From positions 167,667-231,666 of the forward strand of contig NZ_VTZU01000003.1 in the NCBI RefSeq assembly GCF_008370685.1: DNA of 64,000 nucleotides, read 5' to 3'. The DNA is from Aquimarina sp. RZ0 (GTDB lineage Bacteria; Bacteroidota; Bacteroidia; Flavobacteriales; Flavobacteriaceae). Shown one piece after another: positions 8,826 to 17,772 of the stretch. The notes under the pieces were generated by a model. That model searched no databases. It was not told where the DNA came from and saw only the letters and a program-made list of their open reading frames with translations. The position numbers and the translations under genes were made by a program. Positions within the stretch are counted from its first letter, which is position 1, and each line of letters begins with the position of its first letter.

Positions 8826-9350
8826 TTAATTAGGATAAGATGTTAATACATAATAACCGTTTGGGGCATTTGAGCGTTTTTGAAGGATTACTCTAAACTT
8901 TCTGGAAGGATTTGGATTATTTTGTCCACGGCGCAGTACAACCCCGACATTTTTTCTATGAGTGTAACTTAGTGTAAGACGGGAGCTTCCGTTAGTAATC
9001 CAATTATTTATTCTGCTTCTATTAGCATTGATGGTATTCACAATAAGTTGTCCTGCCTGATTTAATTCATAAAAAGTACTGGCGGCACTAATGGAGCTGG
9101 AGTTTAATCTATTGCGCAGGTATGTCGTTGATTTACCTACGTGGCGTTCTATGGTGTGACCTCCTAATCTTTCTTGTTGTCGTAAGAAACCAGCATTTTT
9201 TTGCTGAAGAGAAGTGTCTTCGAGATCAGAATATTGTTGCATCTCTTCAATGAAAGAAGCGTCTGGTTGTTCACAAGAGGTAAAGAATAAGGAAATAAAT
9301 AGACCTAAAAGAAAGGAAGAGGTAATGCGTTTTAGTTGTAAGAAATTCAT
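8826..9350 (-). CDS. lipoprotein with a CdiA-CT-type RNase A-like toxin domain
   Basis: The protein of 174 residues has a lipoprotein signal peptide (lipobox LFFTSC, cysteine near residue 26) and a short acidic linker. Its C-terminal domain of about 110 residues carries the hallmarks of bacterial RNase A-like CDI toxins: GGHTIERHVGKS, a conserved AASTF segment, a WITNG turn, and the ending GYYVLTSYPN. In the characterised CdiA-CT RNase A fold the active site uses a histidine, an arginine and a Thr/Tyr pair near the C-terminus. The H and R of GGHTIER and the T and Y of LTSYP would correspond. Such domains usually sit at the end of giant CdiA or polymorphic toxins. Here it stands alone as a lipoprotein, which is unusual. 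An immunity-like gene follows. Confidence 0.8.
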   Translation of the reverse strand: MNFLQLKRITSSFLLGLFISLFFTSCEQPDASFIEEMQQYSDLEDTSLQQKNAGFLRQQERLGGHTIERHVGKSTTYLRNRLNSSSISAASTFYELNQAGQLIVNTINANRSRINNWITNGSSRLTLSYTHRKNVGVVLRRGQNNPNPSRKFRVILQKRSNAPNGYYVLTSYPN

Positions 9351-9614
9351 GAGTTTGATTTTAAAAAAGGTTAAAAGAGACTCTGGCCAGAATCCAGCTA
9401 AATTTTCACGAATGTAAGTGATATAATTCAGGATATAATAATGTAAGTGTTAGCCTTTAGTTATGTATGAGTTAAGAGGGGTTTTTATGAAAAAATAAAT
9501 ACTTAATTACCTTGATATATTTTCTGTTCTAAAATTAGTTCCTTTTTTTATTATTCATTCACCAAGAAAATGATAAGGTTCACCAATTTTTTTTATCTGA
9601 GTAATTTACAATAA

Positions 9615-9622
9615 TAAATTTG
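9615..9622 (+). promoter_or_regulatory. candidate -7 element of the first DUF5018-like lipoprotein gene
   Basis: TAAATTTG matches TAnnTTTG 22 bases before the ATG at 9644. No -33 TTG was seen at the usual spacing. Confidence 0.4.
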
Positions 9623-9643
9623 TAGTGGATAAAACAAAAAAAG

Positions 9644-10846
9644 ATGAAAAACTTATTTAAAACAAGCACATTTTTATTAATTATTTTTTTTCTCGGCTGT
9701 AATTCTGATGATGACAATCAGAACTTTGATAGTAATAATCACTTAGGTTTAACAATGGGAAACCTAAGTGATTTTAAATTTAATGAGGTAACATATACAG
9801 ATATTCAAATACAGCAACCAGAAATTGTTAATGGAGTAGAAAAAACTAGGGGGCAGATAATCATTACAATTCCAGGATCAGCGGATGAGCTTAATTTGAG
9901 TCTGGCATCAGTTAATTTTGATGAATCCAAATTTACAATCTCTCCAAAAGTAGGATCAGTACAATCCTTTGAAGAAGGAAGTGTTATTGTGTATACGATA
10001 ACCTCTTTAGAAAACCCGGAGAAAAGCATGTGTTATCTTGTTTCTGTAGTCAAGACAGGTTCTTCTATAGAAGAGTTGAAAATTACAGGTTTTATATTTG
10101 AACAAAGTAAAAACTCAGGATTACCTATGGATATTGAAGCAGTAAAAATAGTAGAATATCCAGTTTTGGGCGTCAATGCAATATTTGTTCTTGTTCCTGT
10201 TGATACAGATTTGACTAATTTAGTTCCAACTATTTATTTTGAAGGAGAAACGCTAACATATAAGCAAGGAGATAGTGGTTTTGTTCCATATCCAATAACA
10301 GCACTTAAGGTTGATTTTACCAGTAACTATGATTTTATATCTTGGAAGGATAAGAATCAATTTTTCCTATCAGTTAATAGTTCAGGAAAACAAAAAAAAT
10401 ATCGTGTAATTGTAGATATTGAAAACCCAGTAGATTTACAACAAAATTCGGTGTCAACTATGGATGTAACTGAAGGTACTTCCAATATAAGTTTTATTTT
10501 TGAAAATTGGATACATAAAGGAAATCATCCAATATTGACTAATATTAAAGCAATTGATTTTATTGATAATACAACTAATAGTATAGGGAATATATTGAGC
10601 AAAGCATATTTAGAACCAGCAAACGGGATATCATCTTTCATTATGCCAGGACAAGAAGGAAGAGTACGAGTTATAGTTGATGCTAATGAAGCTGTAATAG
10701 GAGACTATGATGTGGATATTGTATTTTCTCCAAAATATGATGTAAATCGAGCGTTTATTTGGGATGAAGTTGATGACTTAAACCCAGTAGAAGATATCTT
10801 TACTAAAGTAGAATTAAATGTTAAAACAAAAGTTATAAGTAGATAG
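9644..10846 (+). CDS. surface-type lipoprotein, DUF5018-like beta-domain protein (paralog 1)
   Basis: The lipoprotein has 400 residues. Its signal ends in FFLGC, followed by NSDDDN, the acidic stretch after the cysteine that acts as a surface export signal in Bacteroidota. Two similar beta-rich domains follow (about 30-145 and 145-265), the second with the pattern ELKITGFIFEQSKNSGLPMD, resembling DUF5018-type domains found in Bacteroidota cell-surface proteins. A further C-terminal domain has no recognised family. It is clearly paralogous to the protein at 14134-15306, which shares the QPEIV, ITGF/ITSF and VFVPLGTD/VLVPVDTD blocks. No enzymatic motif is visible. The two copies bracket a two-component system, which suggests that they may be sensed or controlled by it; this is inference. 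Confidence 0.75.
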   Translation: MKNLFKTSTFLLIIFFLGCNSDDDNQNFDSNNHLGLTMGNLSDFKFNEVTYTDIQIQQPEIVNGVEKTRGQIIITIPGSADELNLSLASVNFDESKFTISPKVGSVQSFEEGSVIVYTITSLENPEKSMCYLVSVVKTGSSIEELKITGFIFEQSKNSGLPMDIEAVKIVEYPVLGVNAIFVLVPVDTDLTNLVPTIYFEGETLTYKQGDSGFVPYPITALKVDFTSNYDFISWKDKNQFFLSVNSSGKQKKYRVIVDIENPVDLQQNSVSTMDVTEGTSNISFIFENWIHKGNHPILTNIKAIDFIDNTTNSIGNILSKAYLEPANGISSFIMPGQEGRVRVIVDANEAVIGDYDVDIVFSPKYDVNRAFIWDEVDDLNPVEDIFTKVELNVKTKVISR

Positions 10847-10955
10847 TCTAATAATAGATGTTCTGCGAATACTGAAAACCTTAATAGTTTGGTAATACCA
10901 TCCCAATATGAAATAACCGAATAAGATTGCCTCTTTTGACTTGACACTTCGTTAT

Positions 10956-10992
10956 AAAACTGATTGATAACCATAGGCTATCAATCAGTTTT
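10956..10992 (+). terminator. rho-independent terminator after the lipoprotein gene
   Basis: The arms AAAACTGATTGATA and TATCAATCAGTTTT form a perfect 14-bp stem around a short loop, followed by a T-rich run (TTTTCTTCTTTG). It lies 110 bases after the stop of the lipoprotein gene. The rest of the 488-base gap up to 11335 shows only the -7 box at 11305. Confidence 0.75.
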
Positions 10993-11304
10993 CTTCTTTG
11001 TCTGAAATCAAAATAGTTTAATTGCGTATTTCAGTAATTTTATATAAGACAATCAGAACTGAAGGTGATATAAATAGAGTAGAGATTAAGCCTTTGCTAA
11101 GGCCTAATTTTTTAGATAGATTGCCCCATTATCCTAAATTTGATTACTTGCATTATGTATTTATACTATTGTTATTCGAATTTACTAGAAAGAAAGAGGA
11201 TGTTTTTGGAGACTAAAAATTAAGGTTTTCTCCCCATAAGTTTAAATGATATTATAGTTCTAAATTATTAGTATTTTTTTAATATCCTTGAGTTGATATT
11301 TAAA

Positions 11305-11312
11305 TAGATTTG
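11305..11312 (+). promoter_or_regulatory. candidate -7 element for the two-component operon
   Basis: TAGATTTG fits TAnnTTTG, 24 bases before the ATG at 11336. No -33 TTG was seen at the expected distance. Confidence 0.4.
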
Positions 11313-11335
11313 CAACTTAAAACTAATGTGTTTTT

Positions 11336-12064
11336 ATGATCAACAATGAAAAAGTATTAATAGTAGAGGATGAGTTTTCCATTGGATTGGATATTAAAAT
11401 TAGTTTAGAAAAACTAGGGTTTGTTGTAGTGGGAGTTGCTAGTAATTATGAAGAAGCTATCAAATATGCTACTGAAGCAATGCCCGATGTGGTTATTATG
11501 GATGTCAATATTTCAGGAGATAAAAATGGTATTGTTGCAGCAGAAGAGATTTATGGTAAATATAAAATTCCGATCGTTTTTCTCACTGCTTATGGAGATG
11601 ATAATACATTTAAAGAAGCATTAGAGTCTAAGCCTTTTGGATTTTTACTAAAGCCTTTTAATATAAAAGAGTTGTCTTTTACACTACAAATAGCATTACA
11701 AAAACATCTGGAAAATAAAACCTTTGTGCCCATACTGTCTGATAATAAAATATCTGATACTCTATTTGTCAAAGATAGATCACAGTTCATAAGTGTTAAA
11801 ATAAATAAAATTTTATGGGTAGAAGCTATGGATAATTATACACAGATTATCACCCGAGACAAAAAAGTTTTGGTAAATATGTTTTTGAAAGAATTTTATA
11901 AAAAAGTCCCACAAGATAAATTTTTGAGAATTCATAGATCCTATCTGGTGGCGCTGGATAAAATTGATAAAATAGAAAACAGATTTGTTTTTATTGGGGA
12001 TAAAAATATTCCAATAAGTAAAGCATATAAAAGCCAATTAATAGAGCGGTTAGATATTCTATAA
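11336..12064 (+). CDS. LytTR-family response regulator
   Basis: The protein has 242 residues. The N-terminal receiver domain (about 5-120) contains the acidic pair in VEDEFS, the phosphoacceptor aspartate in VVIMDVNISG near residue 55, and the conserved lysine in LLKPFN. The C-terminal LytTR DNA-binding domain (about 140-240) has the motifs ILWVEAMDNYTQI and FLRIHRSYLVAL. It is expected to bind direct repeats upstream of target genes when phosphorylated by the kinase encoded three bases downstream. This pair of a TPR HisKA_2 kinase and a LytTR regulator is common in Bacteroidota. The targets are unknown, but the bracketing lipoprotein genes are candidates. Confidence 0.93.
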   Translation: MINNEKVLIVEDEFSIGLDIKISLEKLGFVVVGVASNYEEAIKYATEAMPDVVIMDVNISGDKNGIVAAEEIYGKYKIPIVFLTAYGDDNTFKEALESKPFGFLLKPFNIKELSFTLQIALQKHLENKTFVPILSDNKISDTLFVKDRSQFISVKINKILWVEAMDNYTQIITRDKKVLVNMFLKEFYKKVPQDKFLRIHRSYLVALDKIDKIENRFVFIGDKNIPISKAYKSQLIERLDIL

Positions 12065-12066
12065 CT

Positions 12067-14004
12067 ATGAAAAGAGTAGTACTTTTTTTAGAGAAATACG
12101 TTTCTCTCTTTTTATTATTTTTCTGTATTTCATCAACTGCACAAATTGATAGTTTAGAACAAAAATTGCTAAAAGCTTCTAAAGAAGATAAAGTAGAAAT
12201 ATATATACAACTAGTTACTAAGTATGGTGAAATAAAAATAGATAAAGCTGTTAATTATGCCAAGCAAGGTTTAGAATTGCTAAAGGATAAAAACAGTAAA
12301 GATGCTGGTTATTTTTACATGAGACTTGGAAATTTCTATAATAAAAAATCTCAACATGCGCAGGCACTCTTATACCATAAAAAAGCATTAGAAGTCTCAA
12401 TAGAATTGAAATACGAATTAGGAATAGGGAAGTGCTACCAAAATATTGGAGTGACCCACATAAAAATGGGTCAGTTTGATCAAACACTTGATTATTATTT
12501 AAAAGCACTTAAAATATATAAAAAGTATAATGAACAAAGCCTAATTGTAGGTATTACAGGTAATATCGGTTCTCTATATTCTTGTAGATTAAAAGATGAT
12601 GAGAATGGGCTGGTATATTATAACAGGGCACTAGAATTGTCTGAAAAAGCTGGTAATGATAAATTTAGAGCTCATGTTTTGGGAGCTGTTGCGGAAATGT
12701 ATATGAGGCAAAAAGATTTTTTAAAAGCTAAAAAAAATCTAAAAGAATCCATTTCTACTGCTGAAAAAGCAAATTATTTTGAAATTAATATTTCTGGTTG
12801 GAGTAATCTGTCTATAATTAGCCTAGAAGAAAATAAACTTTATGAAGCATTGAACTATGCCAAAAAAGCATTAAAACTTAGATTGAAACTAGGTCATTCT
12901 GAGGATAGTACATTATCCTATTTAACATTGGCAGAAATCTATGAAAAACTGGGAGATAATGATGCTGTAACATCAAACTATAATGAAGCATTATCAGTAG
13001 CTATAAAATCACAAGCCTTACCACAATTATCAAAAGTATACCATGCCTTACATGAGTATTCTAATAGGAAAAAAGAACATAAGGAAAGCTATAAGTATTT
13101 ATTAGAATATAACGAAGTCAAAGATTCCCTATTTAACATAGAAAAAGACAAAAAACTAAAAGAAATACAAGCGCAGTTTGATTGGGAGAGTAAAGAAAAA
13201 GAAGTGCAATTATTAACCAATGAAAATAAAATAAAAAAGATAGAGAATAAGAATCAGCGAACTACTCAAATTATATTGATAATAGGATTAGTTGCGCTGA
13301 CTTTAGTTCTTTTAACGCTATTCTATGCTTATAAAAATAAAAAACTGGCCAATACAATTCTTGCAGAAAAGAATAAAGAAATCTCTCAAGCTCTGGAAGA
13401 CCGTGAAATATTATTAAAAGAAGTGCATCATAGAGTCAAAAATAATTTGCAGATTGTATCTAGTTTACTCAGACTTCAGCATAGTTTTAGCAATCATAAA
13501 AGTTCTACTGTGATTCTAAAGGAGATTCAGGATAAAATACAGGCAATGGCTATTATTCATGAAAGGTTATATAAATCCAGTAATTTGTCATTGATTAATT
13601 TACGAACTTACCTGGGTAACTTATTGACCTATTTTAATACCAGTTACAATCTTACAGAACAAAATATAACAATTAATACAGTTATGGATGATATTGATCT
13701 GGATATGGATTATCTGGTTCCTTGCGGTTTAATTGTCAATGAAATACTTGCTAATAGTATAAAATATGCATTTCTGGATGGTTCGAATGGGCAGATTAAT
13801 ATAAAAGCATCTAGAAATCAGGACGAATGTATACTTACAATAGAAGATACGGGAGTTGGTTTTCCTGAAAATTTTAGAATAGAAGATTGTCAAACTTTAG
13901 GGATGCAACTTATACAGGGACTGGTAAAACAGATTAAGGGTACGGTAGAGATTATCTCTAATCCAGGTGCTTGTTATATTATTACATTCAAGAAGAATAT
14001 ATAA
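12067..14004 (+). CDS. TPR-containing sensor histidine kinase (HisKA_2 type)
   Basis: The protein has 645 residues: a signal peptide (about 1-25), about six to seven tetratricopeptide repeats in the periplasm (about 40-350), a coiled coil, one membrane span (about 400-421) and a cytoplasmic kinase. The phosphoacceptor histidine lies in EVHHRVKNNLQIVSSLL near residue 454, the signature of the HisKA_2/HWE-like group. The ATPase domain shows an N box (NEILANSIKYAF), the G1 box DTGVGFP and LGMQLI. It is paired with the LytTR regulator and probably phosphorylates it. TPRs commonly bind peptides or partner proteins, so the sensed cue may be an envelope protein. It is complete, with no unusual residues. 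Confidence 0.93.
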   Translation: MKRVVLFLEKYVSLFLLFFCISSTAQIDSLEQKLLKASKEDKVEIYIQLVTKYGEIKIDKAVNYAKQGLELLKDKNSKDAGYFYMRLGNFYNKKSQHAQALLYHKKALEVSIELKYELGIGKCYQNIGVTHIKMGQFDQTLDYYLKALKIYKKYNEQSLIVGITGNIGSLYSCRLKDDENGLVYYNRALELSEKAGNDKFRAHVLGAVAEMYMRQKDFLKAKKNLKESISTAEKANYFEINISGWSNLSIISLEENKLYEALNYAKKALKLRLKLGHSEDSTLSYLTLAEIYEKLGDNDAVTSNYNEALSVAIKSQALPQLSKVYHALHEYSNRKKEHKESYKYLLEYNEVKDSLFNIEKDKKLKEIQAQFDWESKEKEVQLLTNENKIKKIENKNQRTTQIILIIGLVALTLVLLTLFYAYKNKKLANTILAEKNKEISQALEDREILLKEVHHRVKNNLQIVSSLLRLQHSFSNHKSSTVILKEIQDKIQAMAIIHERLYKSSNLSLINLRTYLGNLLTYFNTSYNLTEQNITINTVMDDIDLDMDYLVPCGLIVNEILANSIKYAFLDGSNGQINIKASRNQDECILTIEDTGVGFPENFRIEDCQTLGMQLIQGLVKQIKGTVEIISNPGACYIITFKKNI

Positions 14005-14133
14005 ATACAAAATAACCATAGTGTTTACCCCTTTTTTTGGAGTATTCACCATAAAAATAATACGGAATACCATATTAATTTAGAAATGCAATAATGACTT
14101 GATAGTTTTGTTACAAACTTTAAAAAAGAAGTA

Positions 14134-15306
14134 ATGAAAAATAGTATCAAAATAATTACTATAGTTACAATAATGGTATCTGTATTTTTTGTAATGAGTT
14201 GTGATTCTGATGATAATTCCGCAAGTATCATAGGGGTATCTGGGGTTAAGATAGAAGAAGCTAGACTTTTAGATTTCCCATTATTAGGAATTCAGCGTAC
14301 AGCAATAGATATTATACAACCAGAGATTGTAGACAATAAAGCAGTCACTTATGGAGAGATTAAAATTACTGTTCCTGGTACAATTATCTCTCTGAGCAAT
14401 ATACATGCGTCTATAACATCAGAAGAACTTAATTTGAGTAAGTTTAGTATCTCACCAGGTAATGATATAGAGTTGTCTTTTGAAGACGAAAAGATACAGA
14501 TATTTACTATCCATAATGCTATAGGTGATAAAGAAGAACTACTTCATTATAAGGTGAGTATTATAAAAGAAGCAGTTGTTGACCCTGAAACATTGAAGAT
14601 TACCAGTTTTAAGTTTGAGAAAAGTAAAAACCCTGGTTTGGCTGAGGATATTACGATTTCTAGAACTATAGAAGAACCAGGAGGAGATATTTTGTATGTT
14701 TTTGTCCCACTAGGAACTGATTTTACAAATTTAGTACCGACGGTTACATATGACGGAGCAAAATTATATTACACGCAAGACTCGTCAGTATCACCTGAAA
14801 ACATAAACGAAGAATTTCTAGATGTAGATATGAGTATTGATTTTAAATATCCCAAGTCCTTCATATTAATGGTTAGAGATAAAAATAATGATCAGTTTAG
14901 AACAACTAAAGTTATTGTAGATGTTATTAACCCAGTTAGAATAGAAACAATATCAGTTACGACTCCAGATGTTATAGGAGGCTATTTATCAGAAGTTTTT
15001 GGAGGTGTAACTAGGTGGGTTAATCAAGGTAATCAGAAATTAGGGTATCAAAAACCACCAACTTATAAAGATATGAGCCCGATTATTACTCCCACTTTTA
15101 ATGTAATTACTGCACGTAGAAATTTTCCTTCTCAAGGATTGAAACCTGGAGAAAGTGCGGATATAAATGTTATTGTAAATTCCAGTTTTCCCGAAGGGAC
15201 TTATACAACGACCGCAGTTTTTTATACCAGAATATATAGAGATAGTAATGTTGATGATTTATTAGAGCCAGTAAATCTTACAATAAGTTCAAGGATTATT
15301 AGATAA
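14134..15306 (+). CDS. surface-type lipoprotein, DUF5018-like beta-domain protein (paralog 2)
   Basis: The lipoprotein has 390 residues with lipobox FFVMSC, followed by DSDDNS, the acidic surface-export pattern. Its domain order parallels paralog 1: a first beta domain (about 35-150), a second starting LKITSFKFEKSKNPGLAEDI (about 150-270) and a distinct C-terminal domain. Similarity is clearest at IIQPEIVDNKAVTYGEIKI and at VFVPLGTDFTNLVPTVTY. No catalytic motif was found. It lies 129 bases after the kinase gene on the same strand, with no obvious terminator between, so read-through from the two-component operon is possible. The function is unknown; a surface adhesion or structural role is only a guess. 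Confidence 0.75.
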   Translation: MKNSIKIITIVTIMVSVFFVMSCDSDDNSASIIGVSGVKIEEARLLDFPLLGIQRTAIDIIQPEIVDNKAVTYGEIKITVPGTIISLSNIHASITSEELNLSKFSISPGNDIELSFEDEKIQIFTIHNAIGDKEELLHYKVSIIKEAVVDPETLKITSFKFEKSKNPGLAEDITISRTIEEPGGDILYVFVPLGTDFTNLVPTVTYDGAKLYYTQDSSVSPENINEEFLDVDMSIDFKYPKSFILMVRDKNNDQFRTTKVIVDVINPVRIETISVTTPDVIGGYLSEVFGGVTRWVNQGNQKLGYQKPPTYKDMSPIITPTFNVITARRNFPSQGLKPGESADINVIVNSSFPEGTYTTTAVFYTRIYRDSNVDDLLEPVNLTISSRIIR

Positions 15307-15428
15307 TAAATGGCTCTAGTTTAAATTAGCGAAATTAATCTTATGTATAAATTATTGATATTCAGTTTTTTGTAATTTAATGTCACTAAAAAATATCCTC
15401 CCCCAGCCCTTCCTTCGAAGGGAGGTTT

Positions 15429-15590
15429 ATACGATTTGTGATTAAAAAATTCGTATAAATTCATTGAATTATTTTTTCTTTATGCAAGGCAAAAAAATCA
15501 AGCATAGCTATAGCTACGGTTTATTTTTTAAACGAAGTAGAAAGGAAAAAGAAACGATGAATATGCGAAATTTTTAGTTATAAATCGTAT
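15429..15590 (-). repeat. 162-bp palindromic element, family A, copy 2 (inverted relative to copy 1)
   Basis: Read on the minus strand it matches 250-411 over all 162 bases with about one difference (TTTATAACT versus TTTACAACT). It begins and ends with ATACGATTT and its complement. It sits in the 488-base gap after the paralog-2 lipoprotein gene. A short separate hairpin (CTTCCTTCGAAGG) lies just to its left near 15409. The flanks differ completely from copy 1, so the element itself has moved or been copied. No target-site duplication could be assigned by eye. Confidence 0.88.
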
Positions 15591-15794
15591 TAGAGGGATG
15601 TTCAGCATTATTTAGATAACAACGCTAATTTAAACTAGAGCCATAATAAATATAAAAATAACCTCTGCATTATATAGCTGCAATACTATTTGATTTAAAA
15701 ATACTAAAATAAAAAACTAAGATACTTGAGGCTTTTTTACGTTTCTAAAATTACAGTAAGAAGCTAATCCCAAAAGAGGCGAAAACTTTCATTC

Positions 15795-16955
15795 TTATTT
15801 AAAACAGTTTAGTAATCTCATAAAATCATCTTTAGAATTATACACATTACAAGATATCCTCACTGCATTTCCACGAAAAGAAACAATGATTTTTGCCTCT
15901 TTTAAAGATGTTTTTAATTTTTCTGAATTGATATGCTTAGGAAGGTAAATCCCAAAAAGATGATGAGCTCTATACTGGCTATCTTCTATAAAATAGCCTA
16001 GATCTCTAAGTTTATTGATCATTTCTTTTGAAATTTGTTCACAATAGTTCTGAATATTTTTTGGCTGCCATTCTATTAGCTGTTCTATAGCTTTAATCAT
16101 CATTGGGGTTAGAACAAAATTACTGGATTCGCCCACAGAGTATCGAGCAGCTTTTTCCTGATACCTATTCTCATATTGGGTAAGACTCGCAAAATCTTCA
16201 CTGTTATAGCGATTCATCCAATTATGTTCGATAGGTGTACCATCATTAAACGCATCACTGTAATAAGCCATTCCTATAGAATAGGGGCCTAATAACCACT
16301 TATATCCTCCACAGATTAATGCATCTGGTTCAATTTCTTTTATAGAAAAAGGAAAGGCACCTACACTTTGGGTTCCATCAATAATCAGCATGGCCTGTAC
16401 TGTTTTTGTTTTTTCCCGAATCGCCTTTAAATCAAACAAAGTTCCATCTGCCCAATGTACATGTGGCATAGCAATTACTGCTGTTTTGTGGTTTATTGCC
16501 TCTATAATATTTTTATTCCATTTTTTACCTCTATTTTCGAATTCGGTAGGAGATTTGATGATTTTTAGAATAGCTTCGTTTTTTTTAGCAATTTCCTGCC
16601 AGATATACACATTACTTGGAAATTGTTCGTCCGCTAGTATTATCTCATCTCCTTTCTTTATAGGGATATTATTGGCAGCATTCGCAATACCATAAGATAC
16701 AGAAGGTATGATTGCTATGTTTTTATAATCAGAAGCTTCTATCAAAGAAGCAAAACGTTGTTTTAAGATTTCTTTTTGTATAAAAAAATCTTTAGGCAAT
16801 ATCTCATCAGGTCTTGCTTTTTTGGCAACAGATTGCAACCCTATCTCGGTAATTGATCTGAGTTGAGGTGACATATAGGCTCCATTGAGGTATGTAACAT
16901 CATCAGAAAGATCAAACAACTGTTTTTGGTTTTGCATAGAATTTGTTTTAAACAA
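15795..16955 (-). CDS. aminotransferase class V-fold PLP-dependent enzyme
   Basis: The fold-type I PLP enzyme has 386 residues. The Schiff-base lysine is in CGGYKWLLGPYSIG near residue 219, preceded by the cofactor-contact motif LIIDGTQSVGAFPF and by MPHVHWADG. The active-site loop GESSNFV lies near residue 275. It most resembles the kynureninase/cysteine-desulfurase-like branch (IscS/EgtE-like) without a clear catalytic cysteine loop, so the substrate cannot be assigned. Two ATGs are present; the one at residue 7 (MQNQKQLFDL) could equally be the start. The gene is isolated, between two palindromic elements, and therefore probably monocistronic. Confidence 0.85.
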   Translation of the reverse strand: MFKTNSMQNQKQLFDLSDDVTYLNGAYMSPQLRSITEIGLQSVAKKARPDEILPKDFFIQKEILKQRFASLIEASDYKNIAIIPSVSYGIANAANNIPIKKGDEIILADEQFPSNVYIWQEIAKKNEAILKIIKSPTEFENRGKKWNKNIIEAINHKTAVIAMPHVHWADGTLFDLKAIREKTKTVQAMLIIDGTQSVGAFPFSIKEIEPDALICGGYKWLLGPYSIGMAYYSDAFNDGTPIEHNWMNRYNSEDFASLTQYENRYQEKAARYSVGESSNFVLTPMMIKAIEQLIEWQPKNIQNYCEQISKEMINKLRDLGYFIEDSQYRAHHLFGIYLPKHINSEKLKTSLKEAKIIVSFRGNAVRISCNVYNSKDDFMRLLNCFK

Positions 16956-17009
16956 TAAAATTACTTTTTCCTAAGTGTATGAAAAAGGGTTTGTGAAAAT
17001 ATTAGGAAT

Positions 17010-17175
17010 TATACCAAACCTCAAATGAAATTACTTGCTAAAATCATTTCTTTTTGTTTCACATTTCGAAATAAATGGCATCAATAGCGTTGCTATCTGT
17101 GAATTTTATTTCTCGTCTGAATTAAAAAATAATTTGATTCAGTTTACGGTTATTTTATCTAATAACGGGTATTAC
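17010..17175. repeat. long imperfect palindrome with a TAGC-GTT-GCTA apex
   Basis: The arms run from ATTATACC to GGTATTAC, with a well-paired core (CGAAATAAA against TTTATTTCTCG) and a loop ATAGCGTTGCTAT. Its length and layout match the other roughly 160-bp palindromes in the window, but the sequence is only loosely related to family A. It occupies most of the 324 bases between the PLP enzyme and the TerB-like gene. Confidence 0.55.
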
Positions 17176-17248
17176 TTCGTTTTTAATCAGTAAAATAAGA
17201 GGAAATAAAAACGATAATTTTAAATTTTAAAAGGACTTTTAGTTTACT

Positions 17249-17256
17249 TATATTTG
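17249..17256 (+). promoter_or_regulatory. candidate -7 element of the TerB-like gene
   Basis: TATATTTG fits TAnnTTTG, 24 bases upstream of the ATG at 17280. Confidence 0.45.
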
Positions 17257-17279
17257 CGGCAAATTAAATAAAAGAATAC

Positions 17280-17711
17280 ATGTCAATATCTAATTTGTTT
17301 GATAGCGGTTTTAAGAAAAGAAACCAGGATCATTTTGCAGCTATCGTGAGAGTAGCTATGAGCGATGGTATAATAACTGATGAAGAAAAAGCTTTTTTAG
17401 ACAGGACAGCTCGTAATCTTAATATATCAGATAGTAACTATAGTGAGATTCTTGAAAATTATGAAAAGCATCCAATTAATCCACCAACTAGTTATGATAT
17501 TAGATTGGAGCGGTTATATGATTTATCCAAAATGGTCTATGCGGATTCTATCAAAGGAAATGATCAGGTAGTGCTTTTGGAGAAATTAAGCATTGGTTTA
17601 GGGTTTCAAGCAGATAATGCAAAGTATGTAGTGGATAAAGCACTTATTTTGATCAATGAAGGTGTGGACAGAGAGACATTTGCCGAGGAGATTAAAAATA
17701 TGAATAGATAA
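17280..17711 (+). CDS. TerB-like (tellurite-resistance B family) protein
   Basis: The all-helical protein has 143 residues and shows the TerB core pattern IVRVAMSDGIITDEEKAFLD, with acidic residues in the DG/DEE turn that bind metal in TerB domains. A second helix pair (LYDLSKMVYADSIKGNDQ) repeats the same acidic-turn layout. TerB-like domains occur in stress responses and in membrane-associated signalling complexes. No other ter genes lie nearby, so tellurite resistance should not be assumed. It is a single-gene unit with its own -7 box and a bidirectional terminator shared with the convergent kinase gene. Confidence 0.85.
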   Translation: MSISNLFDSGFKKRNQDHFAAIVRVAMSDGIITDEEKAFLDRTARNLNISDSNYSEILENYEKHPINPPTSYDIRLERLYDLSKMVYADSIKGNDQVVLLEKLSIGLGFQADNAKYVVDKALILINEGVDRETFAEEIKNMNR

Positions 17712-17742
17712 ATAAACAATAGGTCACTGGTATAAAAAAATC

Positions 17743-17772
17743 AAAAAAAGCCGCTTATACAGCGGCTTTTTT
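17743..17772. terminator. bidirectional terminator between the TerB-like gene and the hybrid kinase operon
   Basis: AGCCGCT and AGCGGCT pair around the loop TATAC, flanked by an A run on the left and a T run on the right, so the hairpin can end transcription from both sides. Its right half overlaps the last codons of the kinase gene (end of KKAAV). Confidence 0.8.

Noticed and set aside
11022..11216. 64-residue frame between the lipoprotein gene and the LytTR regulator gene
   Set aside because: It starts with a non-ATG codon, has no recognisable domain or ribosome binding site, and lies between a terminator and a promoter.
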